A stretch of 64,000 nucleotides of DNA from Rhizobium johnstonii 3841 (GTDB taxonomy: Bacteria > Pseudomonadota > Alphaproteobacteria > Rhizobiales > Rhizobiaceae): positions 248,001-312,000 of the forward strand of contig NC_008378.1 in the NCBI RefSeq assembly GCF_000009265.1. The letters run 5' to 3'. The position numbers and the translations under genes were made by a program. This document shows positions 1-8,885 of this stretch, piece by piece. The notes beneath the pieces were generated by a model, which was not told the DNA's origin, did no database searches, and saw nothing but the letters and a program-made list of their open reading frames with translations. Positions within the stretch are counted from its first letter, which is position 1. Every line of letters starts with the position of its first letter.

Positions 1-459
1 TTTTGCGAGCGGCAGGCCGGCGCGTTTCGCCTTGAGGTCCCAGAGGCAGATGTCGATGGCGGCGATTGCCTGCGTTGCGATGCCGGAGCGGCCGACCGAG
101 GCCCCTGCCCAGCAGAGCTTGTCCCAGATGCGCGCGGTATCGTTGGGGTCTTCGCCGATCAGGTTGTCGGCAAGCTCGCAGGCGTGTGCATAAAGGGCAG
201 GTCCGCCTGCCCGCTTCGAGTAACTGAAACCGAGACCGCTATGGCCGGCCTCGGAGACGATCTCGCAAAATAGAAAGGCCACCTGCGTCAGCGGCTTCTG
301 CCTGCCCGTCAAAACCTTGGCATCGCTGATCGGCCGCGCCAAAGGCAGGTAAACGAGCGACAGGGTGACGGATCGGATGGCGTCCAACTTGGACGGACCG
401 GCAGCGAAGCCAGCCTTGGGAGGCTGTGCGGGAATCGTACGTCGATCGGGATCAAACAT
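1..459 (-). CDS. L-talarate/galactarate dehydratase, enolase superfamily (N-terminal part)
   Basis: Only the first 153 codons lie in the window; the frame stays open to base 1. The product matches, by recall, the Salmonella L-talarate/galactarate dehydratase almost residue for residue over stretches such as SDAKVLTGRQKPLT, FSYSKRAGG and LLWAGASVGRSG-like segments. These enzymes are cytoplasmic, Mg-dependent members of the mandelate racemase group that dehydrate six-carbon diacid sugars to 5-keto-4-deoxyglucarate. What is visible is the N-terminal capping domain plus the start of the barrel; the catalytic Lys and His fall outside, so activity cannot be judged here. The ATG at 459 lies 10 bp after the stop of the arabinonate-type dehydratase, so the two genes should be one transcript. 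Confidence 0.85.
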   Translation of the reverse strand, partial: MFDPDRRTIPAQPPKAGFAAGPSKLDAIRSVTLSLVYLPLARPISDAKVLTGRQKPLTQVAFLFCEIVSEAGHSGLGFSYSKRAGGPALYAHACELADNLIGEDPNDTARIWDKLCWAGASVGRSGIATQAIAAIDICLWDLKAKRAGLPLAK

Positions 460-468
460 CGTGGTGCC

Positions 469-2205
469 TCAGTTGATGGCCGGTTCCGGCGTCTTGCCAC
501 CGAATTCCGTCGTCAGGAAATCAAAATCGCAGCCTTTGTCGGCCTGTTCGATATGGCCGGAGAACATAAAACCGTAACCGCGCTCGTAATGCCGCGTCGG
601 CGCCACCCAGGCGGCCCGCCGCGCTGTGATCTCTTCTTCGGCAACCAGCATATTGAGGCTGCGTGCCGGAATATCAAGCTCGACCATGTCCCCCGTTCTC
701 AGCAGCGCCAAAGGCCCGCCAACATAAGATTCCGGTGCGACATGCAGCACGCAGGCACCGAAACTGGTTCCGGACATGCGGGCGTCCGAGATACGCACCA
801 TGTCGCGCAGGCCGAGCTTCAACAGCGCCTTCGGCATCGGGATCATGCCCCATTCCGGCATGCCCGGTCCGCCTTGGGGGCCGGCATTGCGGAGCACGAG
901 AACCGTGTCCGGCGTCAGCGGATAGTCGGGATCATCGATGATCTTCTTCATCTCCGCATAGCTGTCGGCGACCAGCGCCGGGCCGCGATGGCGATGGAAT
1001 TTCGGATCGCAGGCCGCCGGTTTGATGACCGCGCCGTCGGGACACAGGTTCCCCTTGAGCACGGCCAGCGAACCTTCATGATAAACCGGGTTCGACAATG
1101 GCCGGATAACGTCGTCATTGTAGATCTTCACCTGGTCCAGACCATCCACCAAGGGTTTTCCAGTCACGGTGATCGCGGTGGGATCCAGCTTGTCGCCGAG
1201 TTGCTTCATCAGGGCGCGCAAGCCACCCGCATAAAAGAAATCCTCCATCAGGTAGGTCGAACCGGAAGGGCGGATGTTGGCGAGAACCGGCGTCGTGCGA
1301 CCGATGCGATCGAGATCATCGAGCTCCAGCGGGACGCCGGCGCGCCGCGCCATGGCGATCAGGTGAATGATGGCATTGGTGGAGCAGCCGGTCGCCATGG
1401 CGACCGTGACTGCGTTGTCGACGGCCGCGGACGTGATGATCTGCTCCGGCGTCAGATCCTCCCACACCATATCGACGATGCGGCGGCCGCAGGCCGCCGA
1501 CATGCGCTGGTGGTTGGCGTCGGCTGCAGGGATCGAGGATGCGCCCGGCAGTGTCAATCCCATAGCCTCGGCGATCGCCGTCATCGTCGACGCCGTGCCC
1601 ATGGTCATGCAATGGCCGTAACTGCGGGCGATCCCGCCTTCGATGCCCTGCCACTCCTCCTGGGTGATCGTTCCGGCGCGGCGCTCGTCCCAATATTTGA
1701 AGCCGTCGGTACCGGAGCCCAGCGTCTTGCCGGCATAGTTGCCGCGAAGCATCGGGCCGGCCGGCAGATAAATGAAGGGAATGCCCATGCTGACTGCGCC
1801 CATGACAAGGCCGGGTGTCGTCTTGTCGCAGCCACCCATCAGAACGGCACCATCGACAGGATGGCTCCGCAACAGTTCCTCGGTCTCCATCGCCAGCATA
1901 TTGCGATAGAGCATCGTGGTCGGCTTGACGAAGTTTTCGGAAAGGGAAAGAGCGGGCAGTTCCATGGGGAACCCACCCGACTGAAGAATTCCCCGCTTCA
2001 CCCATTCGGCGCGTTCACGGAAATGCATGTGGCACGGCTGCGCATCGGACCAGGTGTTGATCACAGCAATGATCGGCTTTCCCTGCCAATCCTCCGGCGC
2101 GTAACCCATCTGCATGGTCCGCGACCGGTGGCCGAACGAGCGCTGATCATCCGGCAGCATCCATCGGGCGGACCGCAATTGCTCGTAGGTTTTCCTCGCG
2201 GTCAC
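469..2205 (-). CDS. L-arabinonate dehydratase-type IlvD/Edd family enzyme
   Basis: 578 residues, the normal length for sugar-acid dehydratases of the IlvD/Edd family. They remove water from aldonates (L-arabinonate to 2-keto-3-deoxy-L-arabinonate) with an Fe-S cluster and Mg. The three cluster cysteines are visible at about C58 (QPCHMHF), C126 (GGCDKTT) and C199 (YGHCMTM), and the catalytic serine sits in ARMSGTS near residue 479. The spacing matches the structurally studied R. leguminosarum L-arabinonate dehydratase within one residue, as I remember it. Start is GTG at 2205, preceded by GGGAG. It is divergent from a GntR regulator and followed by a talarate/galactarate dehydratase. Substrate could be another C5/C6 aldonate; the family call is firm. 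Confidence 0.9.
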   Translation of the reverse strand: MTARKTYEQLRSARWMLPDDQRSFGHRSRTMQMGYAPEDWQGKPIIAVINTWSDAQPCHMHFRERAEWVKRGILQSGGFPMELPALSLSENFVKPTTMLYRNMLAMETEELLRSHPVDGAVLMGGCDKTTPGLVMGAVSMGIPFIYLPAGPMLRGNYAGKTLGSGTDGFKYWDERRAGTITQEEWQGIEGGIARSYGHCMTMGTASTMTAIAEAMGLTLPGASSIPAADANHQRMSAACGRRIVDMVWEDLTPEQIITSAAVDNAVTVAMATGCSTNAIIHLIAMARRAGVPLELDDLDRIGRTTPVLANIRPSGSTYLMEDFFYAGGLRALMKQLGDKLDPTAITVTGKPLVDGLDQVKIYNDDVIRPLSNPVYHEGSLAVLKGNLCPDGAVIKPAACDPKFHRHRGPALVADSYAEMKKIIDDPDYPLTPDTVLVLRNAGPQGGPGMPEWGMIPMPKALLKLGLRDMVRISDARMSGTSFGACVLHVAPESYVGGPLALLRTGDMVELDIPARSLNMLVAEEEITARRAAWVAPTRHYERGYGFMFSGHIEQADKGCDFDFLTTEFGGKTPEPAIN

Positions 2206-2249
2206 GGCTTTCTCCCACCTTTTCGCTTGCTTATTTCAGCGTTTGCACC

Positions 2250-2280
2250 AACTGATATTTTAGTTTGACATATATATCAA
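2250..2280. promoter_or_regulatory. Candidate GntR operator region between the dehydratase and GntR genes
   Basis: Two abutting elements lie in the divergent promoter region. Bases 2265-2280 form an almost perfect palindrome, TTGA-N8-TCAA with an AT-rich core. Bases 2250-2264 (AACTGATATTTTAGT) match 13 of 15 bases at 7624-7638 upstream of the Dpp-type importer operon. Known: FCD-type GntR regulators usually bind AT-rich dyads in their own divergent promoter. Inference: this is the operator of the GntR protein starting at 2349. Confidence 0.5.
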
Positions 2281-2348
2281 TGGAAAGTTTGCGTTCTTGT
2301 GCATTAGGTCGTGCAAAGCTATGAATGGAGTCGAAAAGGACGCCTCAC

Positions 2349-3068
2349 ATGAATTCCCAGTTCGCCTCTACATTCGGCCTGACCGCGCCCGGCTTTCCGG
2401 TTGTTGCCGGCAGTACGGTCCAGCGGGTCTATGATGATCTGCGAAAGCGCATCATCACCATTCAGCTGCCGCCGGACACCACGCTGTCGCGCACCGAGCT
2501 CACCGAGACTTATGAAGTCAGCCAGACTCCCATCCGAGATGCATTGCAGCTTCTCAAACAGGAAGGTCTGGTTCGCATTTATCCGCAGTCCCGCACTGTG
2601 GTGACCAGGATCGACGTCCTGCAGATTTACGAGGCACATTTCCTTCGCGTTGCCCTGGAAACGGAGGTTTGCCGCCGCCTCGCAACCGATCCGGATCCGG
2701 ATCCGAGCGTCATTACCCGCGCCCGGTCGATCATCAAGATGCAGGCGGCTGTCGCCGACGACGCCGATCAGATCGCGATCTTCCAGGAGCTCGACGAGCT
2801 CTTTCACCAGACATTGTTCGCAGGCGCTAAGCGCAGCAGCCTCCACCAATTGATACGCGAGCGGTCCGGCCATCTCGAGCGTATTCGTCGCCTGCATCTG
2901 CCCGAGAAGGGCAAGATCGTCAGCATTCTCGATGGGCATCACGCCATCATCGATGCGATTGCCGAGCGCAACGAACAGGGTGCCGTCGATGCAATCCGTG
3001 AGCATCTCAGCCGCACCGTCGCAAAAGTGGAAGACCTGCGGAAGGAGTTCCCGGACTACTTCGTCTGA
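2349..3068 (+). CDS. GntR family transcriptional regulator, FCD (FadR/VanR) type
   Basis: 239 residues. The N-terminal winged helix runs from about 18 to 82 (RVYDDLRKRIITIQL, then TPIRDALQLLKQEGLV) and the C-terminal all-helical FCD ligand-binding domain from about 92 to 225, including the metal-binding type residues in ELDELFHQTLF and HHAIIDAI. I chose ATG 2349 because AAAAGGA lies 9 bases upstream; an ATG at 2325 would add eight residues but lacks a ribosome site. It is divergent from the sugar-acid dehydratase genes, so it probably senses an aldonate or its keto product and controls them. The candidate operator is at 2250-2280. Confidence 0.88.
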   Translation: MNSQFASTFGLTAPGFPVVAGSTVQRVYDDLRKRIITIQLPPDTTLSRTELTETYEVSQTPIRDALQLLKQEGLVRIYPQSRTVVTRIDVLQIYEAHFLRVALETEVCRRLATDPDPDPSVITRARSIIKMQAAVADDADQIAIFQELDELFHQTLFAGAKRSSLHQLIRERSGHLERIRRLHLPEKGKIVSILDGHHAIIDAIAERNEQGAVDAIREHLSRTVAKVEDLRKEFPDYFV

Positions 3069-3095
3069 TCTGCCGCGCCGCGGGCTTTGCCGGAG

Positions 3096-4043
3096 TCAAT
3101 TGACCGGCGTCAGCAGCGGCCTGCCTGCGAAGAAGGCGGCAAGGTTGTCGACCGTCAACTGCGCCATCCTGTCGCGCGTTTCCTCGGTGCCGCTGGCATG
3201 ATGGGGATAGAGCACAACGTTGTCGAGCGCCGCGAAGCGCGGATCGGGATTGGGTTCGTTGAGGTAGACATCGATGCCGGCCGAGGCGATCCGCCTTTCC
3301 TGCAAGGCCTTGATCAAGGCAGGTTCGTCGACCACGGTGCCGCGGGCAATGTTGATGAAGCTGCCCGTCGGTCCGAGCGCATTCAGCACGTCCGCCGAAA
3401 TCAACCCCTCGGTCGAGGGCCCACCGGGGGTCGCGACGATCAGGATATCGGCCCAGTCCGCCAGTTTTACCGGCGCGTCGAAATAGGCAAAATCGTTGCC
3501 GGCTTTCTTCGTCCTCCCATAATAGCCGATCGTCAGTCCGACAGCTTCGCATCGCTTGGCAATCGCCATCCCTATGCGGCCGAGGCCGACGATCCCGGCC
3601 TTCTTGCCCGACGTCGATGTCGTCAGCGGCATCATGCCCTTCTGCCCCCAATCGCCGGAGCGCACATAGCGATCGCCTTCCGGCAGGCGCCGGCGTGCCG
3701 CCAGCATCAGAAGCAGTGCCATGTCGGCAACGTCGTCGCACAGCACTTCGGATGTGTTGGTGAGCTTGATGCCGCGCCGGGTCATCGCCTCGAGATCCAT
3801 CTGGTCGTAACCAGCCGAGGAACAGGCGGCGAGCTTTAATGCCGGCAATTTCGAAAGCAGGGCTTCGTCGATCGTCACATGGCCGTTGCAGACCAGCGCG
3901 GAAGAGATCGGGCCGGCTTGTTGCAAGAGAGCATCCCGCTCTTCGCCTTTGACGAGATCGAGCCGGTGCAGCGTGTAGGTCTCCTCCAGCATCGCCATCT
4001 GATGGGGCCGGAGCGGATAGGCGACGATGACATCGGGCTTCAT
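3096..4043 (-). CDS. D-isomer-specific 2-hydroxyacid dehydrogenase (glyoxylate/hydroxypyruvate reductase type)
   Basis: 315 residues, NAD(P)-binding Rossmann fold with GLGRIG, and the family catalytic set: Arg in INIARG, Glu in VYLNEP and His in YPHHASG. Such enzymes reduce 2-keto acids (glyoxylate, hydroxypyruvate, 2-ketogluconate) in the cytosol. The start ATG overlaps the stop of the upstream ABC ATPase gene by 4 bp, so it is the last gene of the 7511-to-3096 operon and is translationally coupled. In a sugar-acid locus it may reduce a keto acid or glyoxylate made from the imported compound. The substrate itself cannot be read from sequence. Confidence 0.88.
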   Translation of the reverse strand: MKPDVIVAYPLRPHQMAMLEETYTLHRLDLVKGEERDALLQQAGPISSALVCNGHVTIDEALLSKLPALKLAACSSAGYDQMDLEAMTRRGIKLTNTSEVLCDDVADMALLLMLAARRRLPEGDRYVRSGDWGQKGMMPLTTSTSGKKAGIVGLGRIGMAIAKRCEAVGLTIGYYGRTKKAGNDFAYFDAPVKLADWADILIVATPGGPSTEGLISADVLNALGPTGSFINIARGTVVDEPALIKALQERRIASAGIDVYLNEPNPDPRFAALDNVVLYPHHASGTEETRDRMAQLTVDNLAAFFAGRPLLTPVN

Positions 4044-5674
4044 GCGGAAACGAGTCCTTCCTGTCGTTGGCGGGCGGCGCGTCGGGTGGCCTGGATCTCC
4101 GGATCGGGATCGAGGCTCGCGGCAAGAAGCGCCTGCGTGTAGGGGTGGGAGGGCGCGTTGAAGATCTGCTCCACCGGCCCCTCTTCGACAATCTCGCCGG
4201 CCTTCATGACGATGACGCGATCGGCGAAATCGCGAACCACCGGCAGGTCGTGCGCAATGAAGAGATAGGACAGGCCGAATTCGCGACGCAGGCCCTCAAG
4301 CAGGGCAATCACCTGTGCCTGGATCGACACGTCGAGCGCCGAAACCGCCTCGTCGCAGATGATCAGTTTCGGTTCCATCGCCAGCGCCCGGGCAATGGCG
4401 ATGCGCTGGCGCTGGCCGCCGGAAAACTGATGTGGATACCGGTCGGCCATATCCGGTTTCAGCCCAACCTTGACCAGCAACTCGGCCACTCTCTCCTTCC
4501 ATCTCGCTTTCGGCAGGATATCCGGGTGAATGACCCAGGCCTCGGAAATCAACCGGAACACGCTCATCCGCGGGTTGAGTGACTGGGTCGGGTCCTGAAA
4601 GACCATCTGCAAATCGCGACGCAGCCCGAATATTTCTCGAGGGGTCATCGCAAGCAGATCGTTGCCGCGGTAGAGAACCTGGCCCTCCTGCGGATCATCG
4701 AGGCGAACGATTGCCCGGGCAAGGGTCGACTTGCCGGAACCGCTCTCGCCGACAACGGCAACAGTTTCGCCGGGCATGATGACGAAATCCACGCCCTTCA
4801 GCGCCTGGAATGCGCCAAAACTCTTTTTCAAGCCGATGGCGCGCAGCAGCGGTTCGCCCTGCCGGTCGCGCTCCTGCGCCATCGCACCCTTCCCGGGTGC
4901 GGCGGCTATCAGCTTCTTCGTATAGGCGTTCTGCGGGTTGCGATAGACTTCGGCCGCATTGCCGGTTTCGACGACGCAGCCCGAGTTCATTACCACGACG
5001 CGGTCGGCGATCTCGGCAACGACGCCCAAATCATGGGTGATCAGCAACAGGCCCATGCCGGTTTCCTGCTGCAGCTCCTGCAGAAGTTCGAGCACCTGCG
5101 CCTGCACCGTCACATCAAGCGCGGTGGTGGGTTCATCCGCGATCAGGATATCGGGCTTGCAGGCGATCGCCATGGCGATCATCAGGCGTTGCCGCTGTCC
5201 GCCGGAGAATTGGAACGGATACTTTCGCATCGCCGCCTGCGGATCGCTTATGCCGACGCGCCCGATCAATTCGAGCGCCCTCGCACCGGCGCGCTCCGCC
5301 GACTGGCCATGCGTCGTCATCATCTCGGTGATTTGCCAGCCGACCGGATAGACCGGATTGAGGTGGGCGAGCGGGTCCTGAAAGATCATGGCGATCTTGG
5401 CGCCGTTGATCGAGCGTCGCTCCTCGGGCGTCATTTTCAGCATGTCGCGGCCGTTGAGGAGAATGGTGCCGCTGGTGATCTTGCCGGGCGGCATATCGAT
5501 CAGGTTCATGATCGCCGAGGCCGACACGGACTTGCCCGAACCGCTTTCTCCGAGGATCGCCAGCGTCTCGCCGCGATCGAGATGCCAGCTGACATCCTGC
5601 ACCGCCTTGACGGTCCCGCTGGCGGTGTGGAACTCGACCGAGAGGTCGCGCACTTCCAAAAGATGTTCAGCCAT
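4040..5674 (-). CDS. Dipeptide/oligopeptide-type ABC transporter ATPase, DppD-DppF fusion
   Basis: 544 residues holding two complete nucleotide-binding domains. First: Walker A GESGSGKS near 41-48, signature FSGGQRQRL, Walker B ILIADEPTTALD. Second: GESGSGKS near 308, FSGGQRQRI, IICDEAVSALD. After each domain comes the NPQNAYTKKL / APSHPYTQAL segment typical of the oligopeptide family. The fused form (as in GsiA) supplies both cytoplasmic ATPases of the importer. The gene overlaps the permease gene upstream by 8 bp and the dehydrogenase downstream by 4 bp. Dpp-type systems in rhizobia often carry non-peptide solutes, and the setting here suggests a sugar acid or related compound. Confidence 0.93.
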   Translation of the reverse strand: MAEHLLEVRDLSVEFHTASGTVKAVQDVSWHLDRGETLAILGESGSGKSVSASAIMNLIDMPPGKITSGTILLNGRDMLKMTPEERRSINGAKIAMIFQDPLAHLNPVYPVGWQITEMMTTHGQSAERAGARALELIGRVGISDPQAAMRKYPFQFSGGQRQRLMIAMAIACKPDILIADEPTTALDVTVQAQVLELLQELQQETGMGLLLITHDLGVVAEIADRVVVMNSGCVVETGNAAEVYRNPQNAYTKKLIAAAPGKGAMAQERDRQGEPLLRAIGLKKSFGAFQALKGVDFVIMPGETVAVVGESGSGKSTLARAIVRLDDPQEGQVLYRGNDLLAMTPREIFGLRRDLQMVFQDPTQSLNPRMSVFRLISEAWVIHPDILPKARWKERVAELLVKVGLKPDMADRYPHQFSGGQRQRIAIARALAMEPKLIICDEAVSALDVSIQAQVIALLEGLRREFGLSYLFIAHDLPVVRDFADRVIVMKAGEIVEEGPVEQIFNAPSHPYTQALLAASLDPDPEIQATRRAARQRQEGLVSA

Positions 5675-6593
5675 TTTTCCTGCCCCTCATTTCAAGGCGC
5701 CAGCGTTGCGTCGGATCGAGCGCGATGCGCAGCCAATTCGACAGAAGGTTCAGCGACAGCGTCGTCAGAATGATTGCAAGGCCCGGCCAGAAGGAAAGCC
5801 ACCAGGCATTGGTGAGATAGGGTCGTCCTTGTGCAACCATGAGACCCCAGGTGATCTCCGGCGCCTGAATGCCGATCCCAAGGAACGACAGCGAGGATTC
5901 CGCCAGCATGACGAAGGCGAAATCGAGCGTCGCGATGGTCACCAGCGTGGGGAAGATCACCGGCAGGATGTGATGGAAGACAATGCGCCAATACGATGCT
6001 CCCATGACCTTCGCCGCCTGCACGAACATCCGCTCGCGCACTTCCAGCACTTCGGCGCGCGTGGTGCGCAGATAGATGGGAATGCGGGTGATCGCCAACA
6101 CGAGGACGATATTGGTGACCGAGGGCTCGAGCATGTAGAGCACGATCACCGCCAGAAGCAGCGACGGAAAGGACATGATGACGTCGCCGAGGCGCATGAT
6201 CCATTGAGCAGCAGAAGAGCGGCTGTAACCCGCCACCAGACCGAGCGCCGTACCGACGACGGATGATGCGAGCACGGCTGCCGCGGCAACCAGGATGGTA
6301 TTTTGCGCTGCCACGATGACGCGGGCAAGAAGCGGCCTGCCCAGCGCATCCGCGCCGAGAACATAAAGCGTTCCGCGGGTGATATCGAACGGCGGCGCGT
6401 TCCGGCCCCGCAGGTTCTGCTTGGTGGCGATGGCCTCCAGCAGGAACGGCCCAAACAGCGCACAGAGCAGAATGATCAAGAGGAACAGAGCCGCGAAGAA
6501 AGCGAGCTTGTCCGCCCACAACATCGTCAGCCAACGCCCGATCGGGCCGCTTGGTTTTTTCTCGGCGAGGATTTGTGTGTCGGCCATCGTCAT
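5667..6593 (-). CDS. ABC transporter inner-membrane permease, DppC type
   Basis: 308 residues with about six hydrophobic segments. It has an N-terminal cytoplasmic stretch, then LAFFAALFLLIILLCALF, and the BPD_transp_1 core with the EAA-loop-like VQAAKVMGASYWRIVFHHI. The C-terminal SFLGIGIQAPEITWG segment is a DppC/OppC family hallmark. It forms the channel with the DppB-type partner encoded just upstream, 3 bp away. An internal ATG at 6587 is an alternative start. It overlaps the ATPase gene by 8 bp. Confidence 0.92.
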   Translation of the reverse strand: MTMADTQILAEKKPSGPIGRWLTMLWADKLAFFAALFLLIILLCALFGPFLLEAIATKQNLRGRNAPPFDITRGTLYVLGADALGRPLLARVIVAAQNTILVAAAAVLASSVVGTALGLVAGYSRSSAAQWIMRLGDVIMSFPSLLLAVIVLYMLEPSVTNIVLVLAITRIPIYLRTTRAEVLEVRERMFVQAAKVMGASYWRIVFHHILPVIFPTLVTIATLDFAFVMLAESSLSFLGIGIQAPEITWGLMVAQGRPYLTNAWWLSFWPGLAIILTTLSLNLLSNWLRIALDPTQRWRLEMRGRKNG

Positions 6594-6596
6594 CGC

Positions 6597-7511
6597 TCAA
6601 TACCGGATGCGCGGATCGAGCAGCGCATAGGCGATGTCGATCAACAGGTTCATGATGAAGATCGCCAGTGCCGAGACCATGATGACGGCCAGCACGACGG
6701 CGAAATCGCGAAGCAGAATGGAATCGATCATCAGCTTGCCGATACCAGGAAAGCCAAACACCGTCTCGACGACGACGGCACCGTTCAGGATGGCGGCCGC
6801 CTGGTCGCCGATGACTGTGATCACCGGCAGCATGGCGTTGCGCAGTCCGTGAATGAAGATGATCGAGTTCGAGCGGACACCCTTGGCGCGGGCCGTCTTC
6901 ACGTAGGCGGAAGACAGAACACTGATCATCGAGCCGCGGACCACCTGCAGGATCAGGCCGAAAGGCCGGATGAACAGCACGCTGACCGGCAGGACCCAGT
7001 GCCAGAAAGTTCCCGTTCCCGATGTCGGCAGGACATGCAGTTTGACGGCGAAAATGACGATCGCCACGATGGCCAGCCAGAAATCCGGCGCCGCAGCGCC
7101 GATCAGTGAGAAGAAAGTGGCGAGACGGTCGAAGACGCCGCCGACGCGAAACGCCGCGAGCGAACCGATGACGATCGCGGCGACCGTGACCAGCGCCATG
7201 GTGATGACAGCCAGCCAGAAGGTCCACACGAAAGCCTCCAGCACGACATCCATGGCCGGACGGGCCTGTCGCAGTGACTGACCGAAATTGCCTTGGGCAA
7301 GATCCGAGACATAACGGCCGAACTGGATGATCAACGGATCGTTGAAACCGTTCATCTCGCGGAATTGCTGGCGCATTTCCGTGGTCGCATCGATCGGCAG
7401 ATAAAGGTCGGTCGGATCGCCCGTCAGTCGGGACAGGAAGAACACGATGACGATAAGCACCACGAGCGATACGCCACTGGCGATCGCGCGTTTGCCGATG
7501 AAACTCTTCAT
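6597..7511 (-). CDS. ABC transporter inner-membrane permease, DppB type
   Basis: 304 residues. It starts MKSFIGKRAI with a first membrane helix at about 10-30, then the typical large periplasmic loop carrying PTDLYLPIDAT and the BPD_transp_1 core with YVKTARAKGVRSNSIIFIHGLRNA, the DppB/OppB EAA signature. ATG 7511 is chosen because GGGAGGAG lies just upstream; the longer reading to 7595 has no support. First gene of the operon 7511 to 3096. No periplasmic binding protein gene stands upstream or downstream, which is unusual because the binding protein is normally the first gene of such operons. Confidence 0.92.
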   Translation of the reverse strand: MKSFIGKRAIASGVSLVVLIVIVFFLSRLTGDPTDLYLPIDATTEMRQQFREMNGFNDPLIIQFGRYVSDLAQGNFGQSLRQARPAMDVVLEAFVWTFWLAVITMALVTVAAIVIGSLAAFRVGGVFDRLATFFSLIGAAAPDFWLAIVAIVIFAVKLHVLPTSGTGTFWHWVLPVSVLFIRPFGLILQVVRGSMISVLSSAYVKTARAKGVRSNSIIFIHGLRNAMLPVITVIGDQAAAILNGAVVVETVFGFPGIGKLMIDSILLRDFAVVLAVIMVSALAIFIMNLLIDIAYALLDPRIRY

Positions 7512-7623
7512 GCCACTCCTCCCGAGTGAACCCCATGGGGGTCGTGATGTCCGGTTTCGTCTTCGTCTGTGCTGCTTGTCATACCCCTCCGACAACAGGC
7601 ACGGCTCGACGACAAGTCGCTAT

Positions 7624-7638
7624 AACTGAAATATTAGT
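7624..7638. promoter_or_regulatory. Repeat of the candidate GntR site, upstream of the Dpp-type operon
   Basis: AACTGAAATATTAGT differs at two positions from AACTGATATTTTAGT at 2250-2264, and both lie in the same orientation upstream of minus-strand operons of the same locus. Each is a partial dyad with AACT/AGT ends. Inference: a shared operator that lets the GntR protein co-regulate dehydratases and importer. Confidence 0.4.
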
Positions 7639-7670
7639 GCATCTAAAATTTTTGTGAACCCCAAAAATCA

Positions 7671-8546
7671 TCAGGGCTTGTCAAGCGGCGGCTTGCGTCG
7701 CCATGTCATGCCGCGGGTTCCGATAATGGCCGCGCCGATGATCACCGCCGCGCCGATCCACGTCTGTGCGGCCGGAACTTCCGAGAAAAATGAGAAGGCC
7801 ATAAGGGCCACGACCGGCAGTCGGAGAAAGTCGAGCGGTGCCAGAACGCTTGCGGCCGCCATACCGAAGGCGCGCGTGATCAGCGTCATGTTAAGTGCGC
7901 CGAGTGCCCCTTGCAGGGCAAGCAGTCCGAGTTGGCTCCAGGTCGGCATCGACCAGACCGGCAGCATGACGATCAGGCCCAGCGGTACCGTCGCTATCAG
8001 ATTCCATGCAACCAGCCGGTCGGCACTATCCCTCAATGCCATCCGCCGCAGCATCAATTGGCTGGCCGCCGTCAAGACCGCTCCTGCCAGCGCAAAAAGC
8101 AGCCATTGGTCGAAACCGGACGCTCCAGGGCGAATGATGATCATGACGCCGATAAAACCTGCGACAATGCCGGCGACGCTGGAGATGCCGACATGTTCCT
8201 TGAGCACCAGCCACGCACCGAGAACGAGAAACATGGGCATGGTGAAATTGATCGCCGTGGCATCGGCGAGTGGCGCGTGCGCAAAGGCGACGAACAAAGC
8301 AACGAGTGAGGCAAGCTTCAGACCCGCACGCACGACATGCAGAACACGATAGGGAGAGGATTTCAGGTCGACCCGCGACACGATCCACGGCGTGACGACA
8401 AGAAGCCCGAAAAACGACCGGAAAAAGCCGATCATCAATGGATGCACGTCGCCGGCCAGCAAACGCACAATGACTGCGTCGAGACTATTTAAAAAAGCGG
8501 CGGCCACCATCAAGCAGATGGCAAGGCCTGTGCGACCAGGCTGCAT
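7671..8546 (-). CDS. EamA/DMT family transporter
   Basis: 291 residues made of two repeats of about five hydrophobic helices each, the layout of 10-TM drug/metabolite exporters of the EamA family. The first repeat contains MIGFFRSFFGLLVVTPW, typical of the family, and the second ends in WIGAAVIIGAAIIGTRG. ATG 8546 has CAGGAGAAG upstream; the longer frame to 8621 is not needed. It is transcribed towards the importer operon but with 159 bp between, so probably has its own promoter. The substrate cannot be predicted; relatives export amino acids or other metabolites. Confidence 0.87.
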   Translation of the reverse strand: MQPGRTGLAICLMVAAAFLNSLDAVIVRLLAGDVHPLMIGFFRSFFGLLVVTPWIVSRVDLKSSPYRVLHVVRAGLKLASLVALFVAFAHAPLADATAINFTMPMFLVLGAWLVLKEHVGISSVAGIVAGFIGVMIIIRPGASGFDQWLLFALAGAVLTAASQLMLRRMALRDSADRLVAWNLIATVPLGLIVMLPVWSMPTWSQLGLLALQGALGALNMTLITRAFGMAAASVLAPLDFLRLPVVALMAFSFFSEVPAAQTWIGAAVIIGAAIIGTRGMTWRRKPPLDKP

Positions 8547-8822
8547 CACGCTTCTCCTGACCGAACAAAGATGAACCCTGCTATATCGGCCATTCGATAC
8601 GGCAGCGCGTTGAACCGGCAATCCATTGGAAATAAAGCCTTCCTGGCGTGTCTGCTAATCTCCCACTCCCACGGCTTGCCGCGGCGGAGACCACTCATTC
8701 TCACCAGGGACCGGCGGCATCCGCTATACCCCAGCGCGGATTAACGGCTTTATCTCAATCGGCCGGCCGCCGTCCACACCGACAGCGCGCATTGCTGACG
8801 GGCGCGCCCTCACCCCACGGTT

Positions 8823-8885
8823 AGAGCATGATGCCGAAAAGTGTGAGCGGTTTTCGAACGACATCATGCTCCAACTAATTAATTC
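8823..8885. repeat. Rhizobial intergenic palindromic repeat (first half of a mosaic)
   Basis: AGAGCATGATG at 8823 and CATCATGCTC ending near 8872 pair around a GCGGTTTTCG core. This is the form of the short palindromic elements found many times in Rhizobium and Sinorhizobium intergenic regions, as I recall them. It is followed directly by a second palindrome at 8886-8936, giving a mosaic. The remaining bases 8547-8822, upstream of the EamA gene, show no other gene or structure I can support. Confidence 0.7.

Noticed and set aside
553..2268. Open plus-strand frame of 571 codons opposite the sugar-acid dehydratase
   Set aside because: It is the complement of a well-supported gene with Fe-S motifs; its product is Arg/His/Gly-rich and matches no fold. 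Long antisense frames are expected at this GC content.
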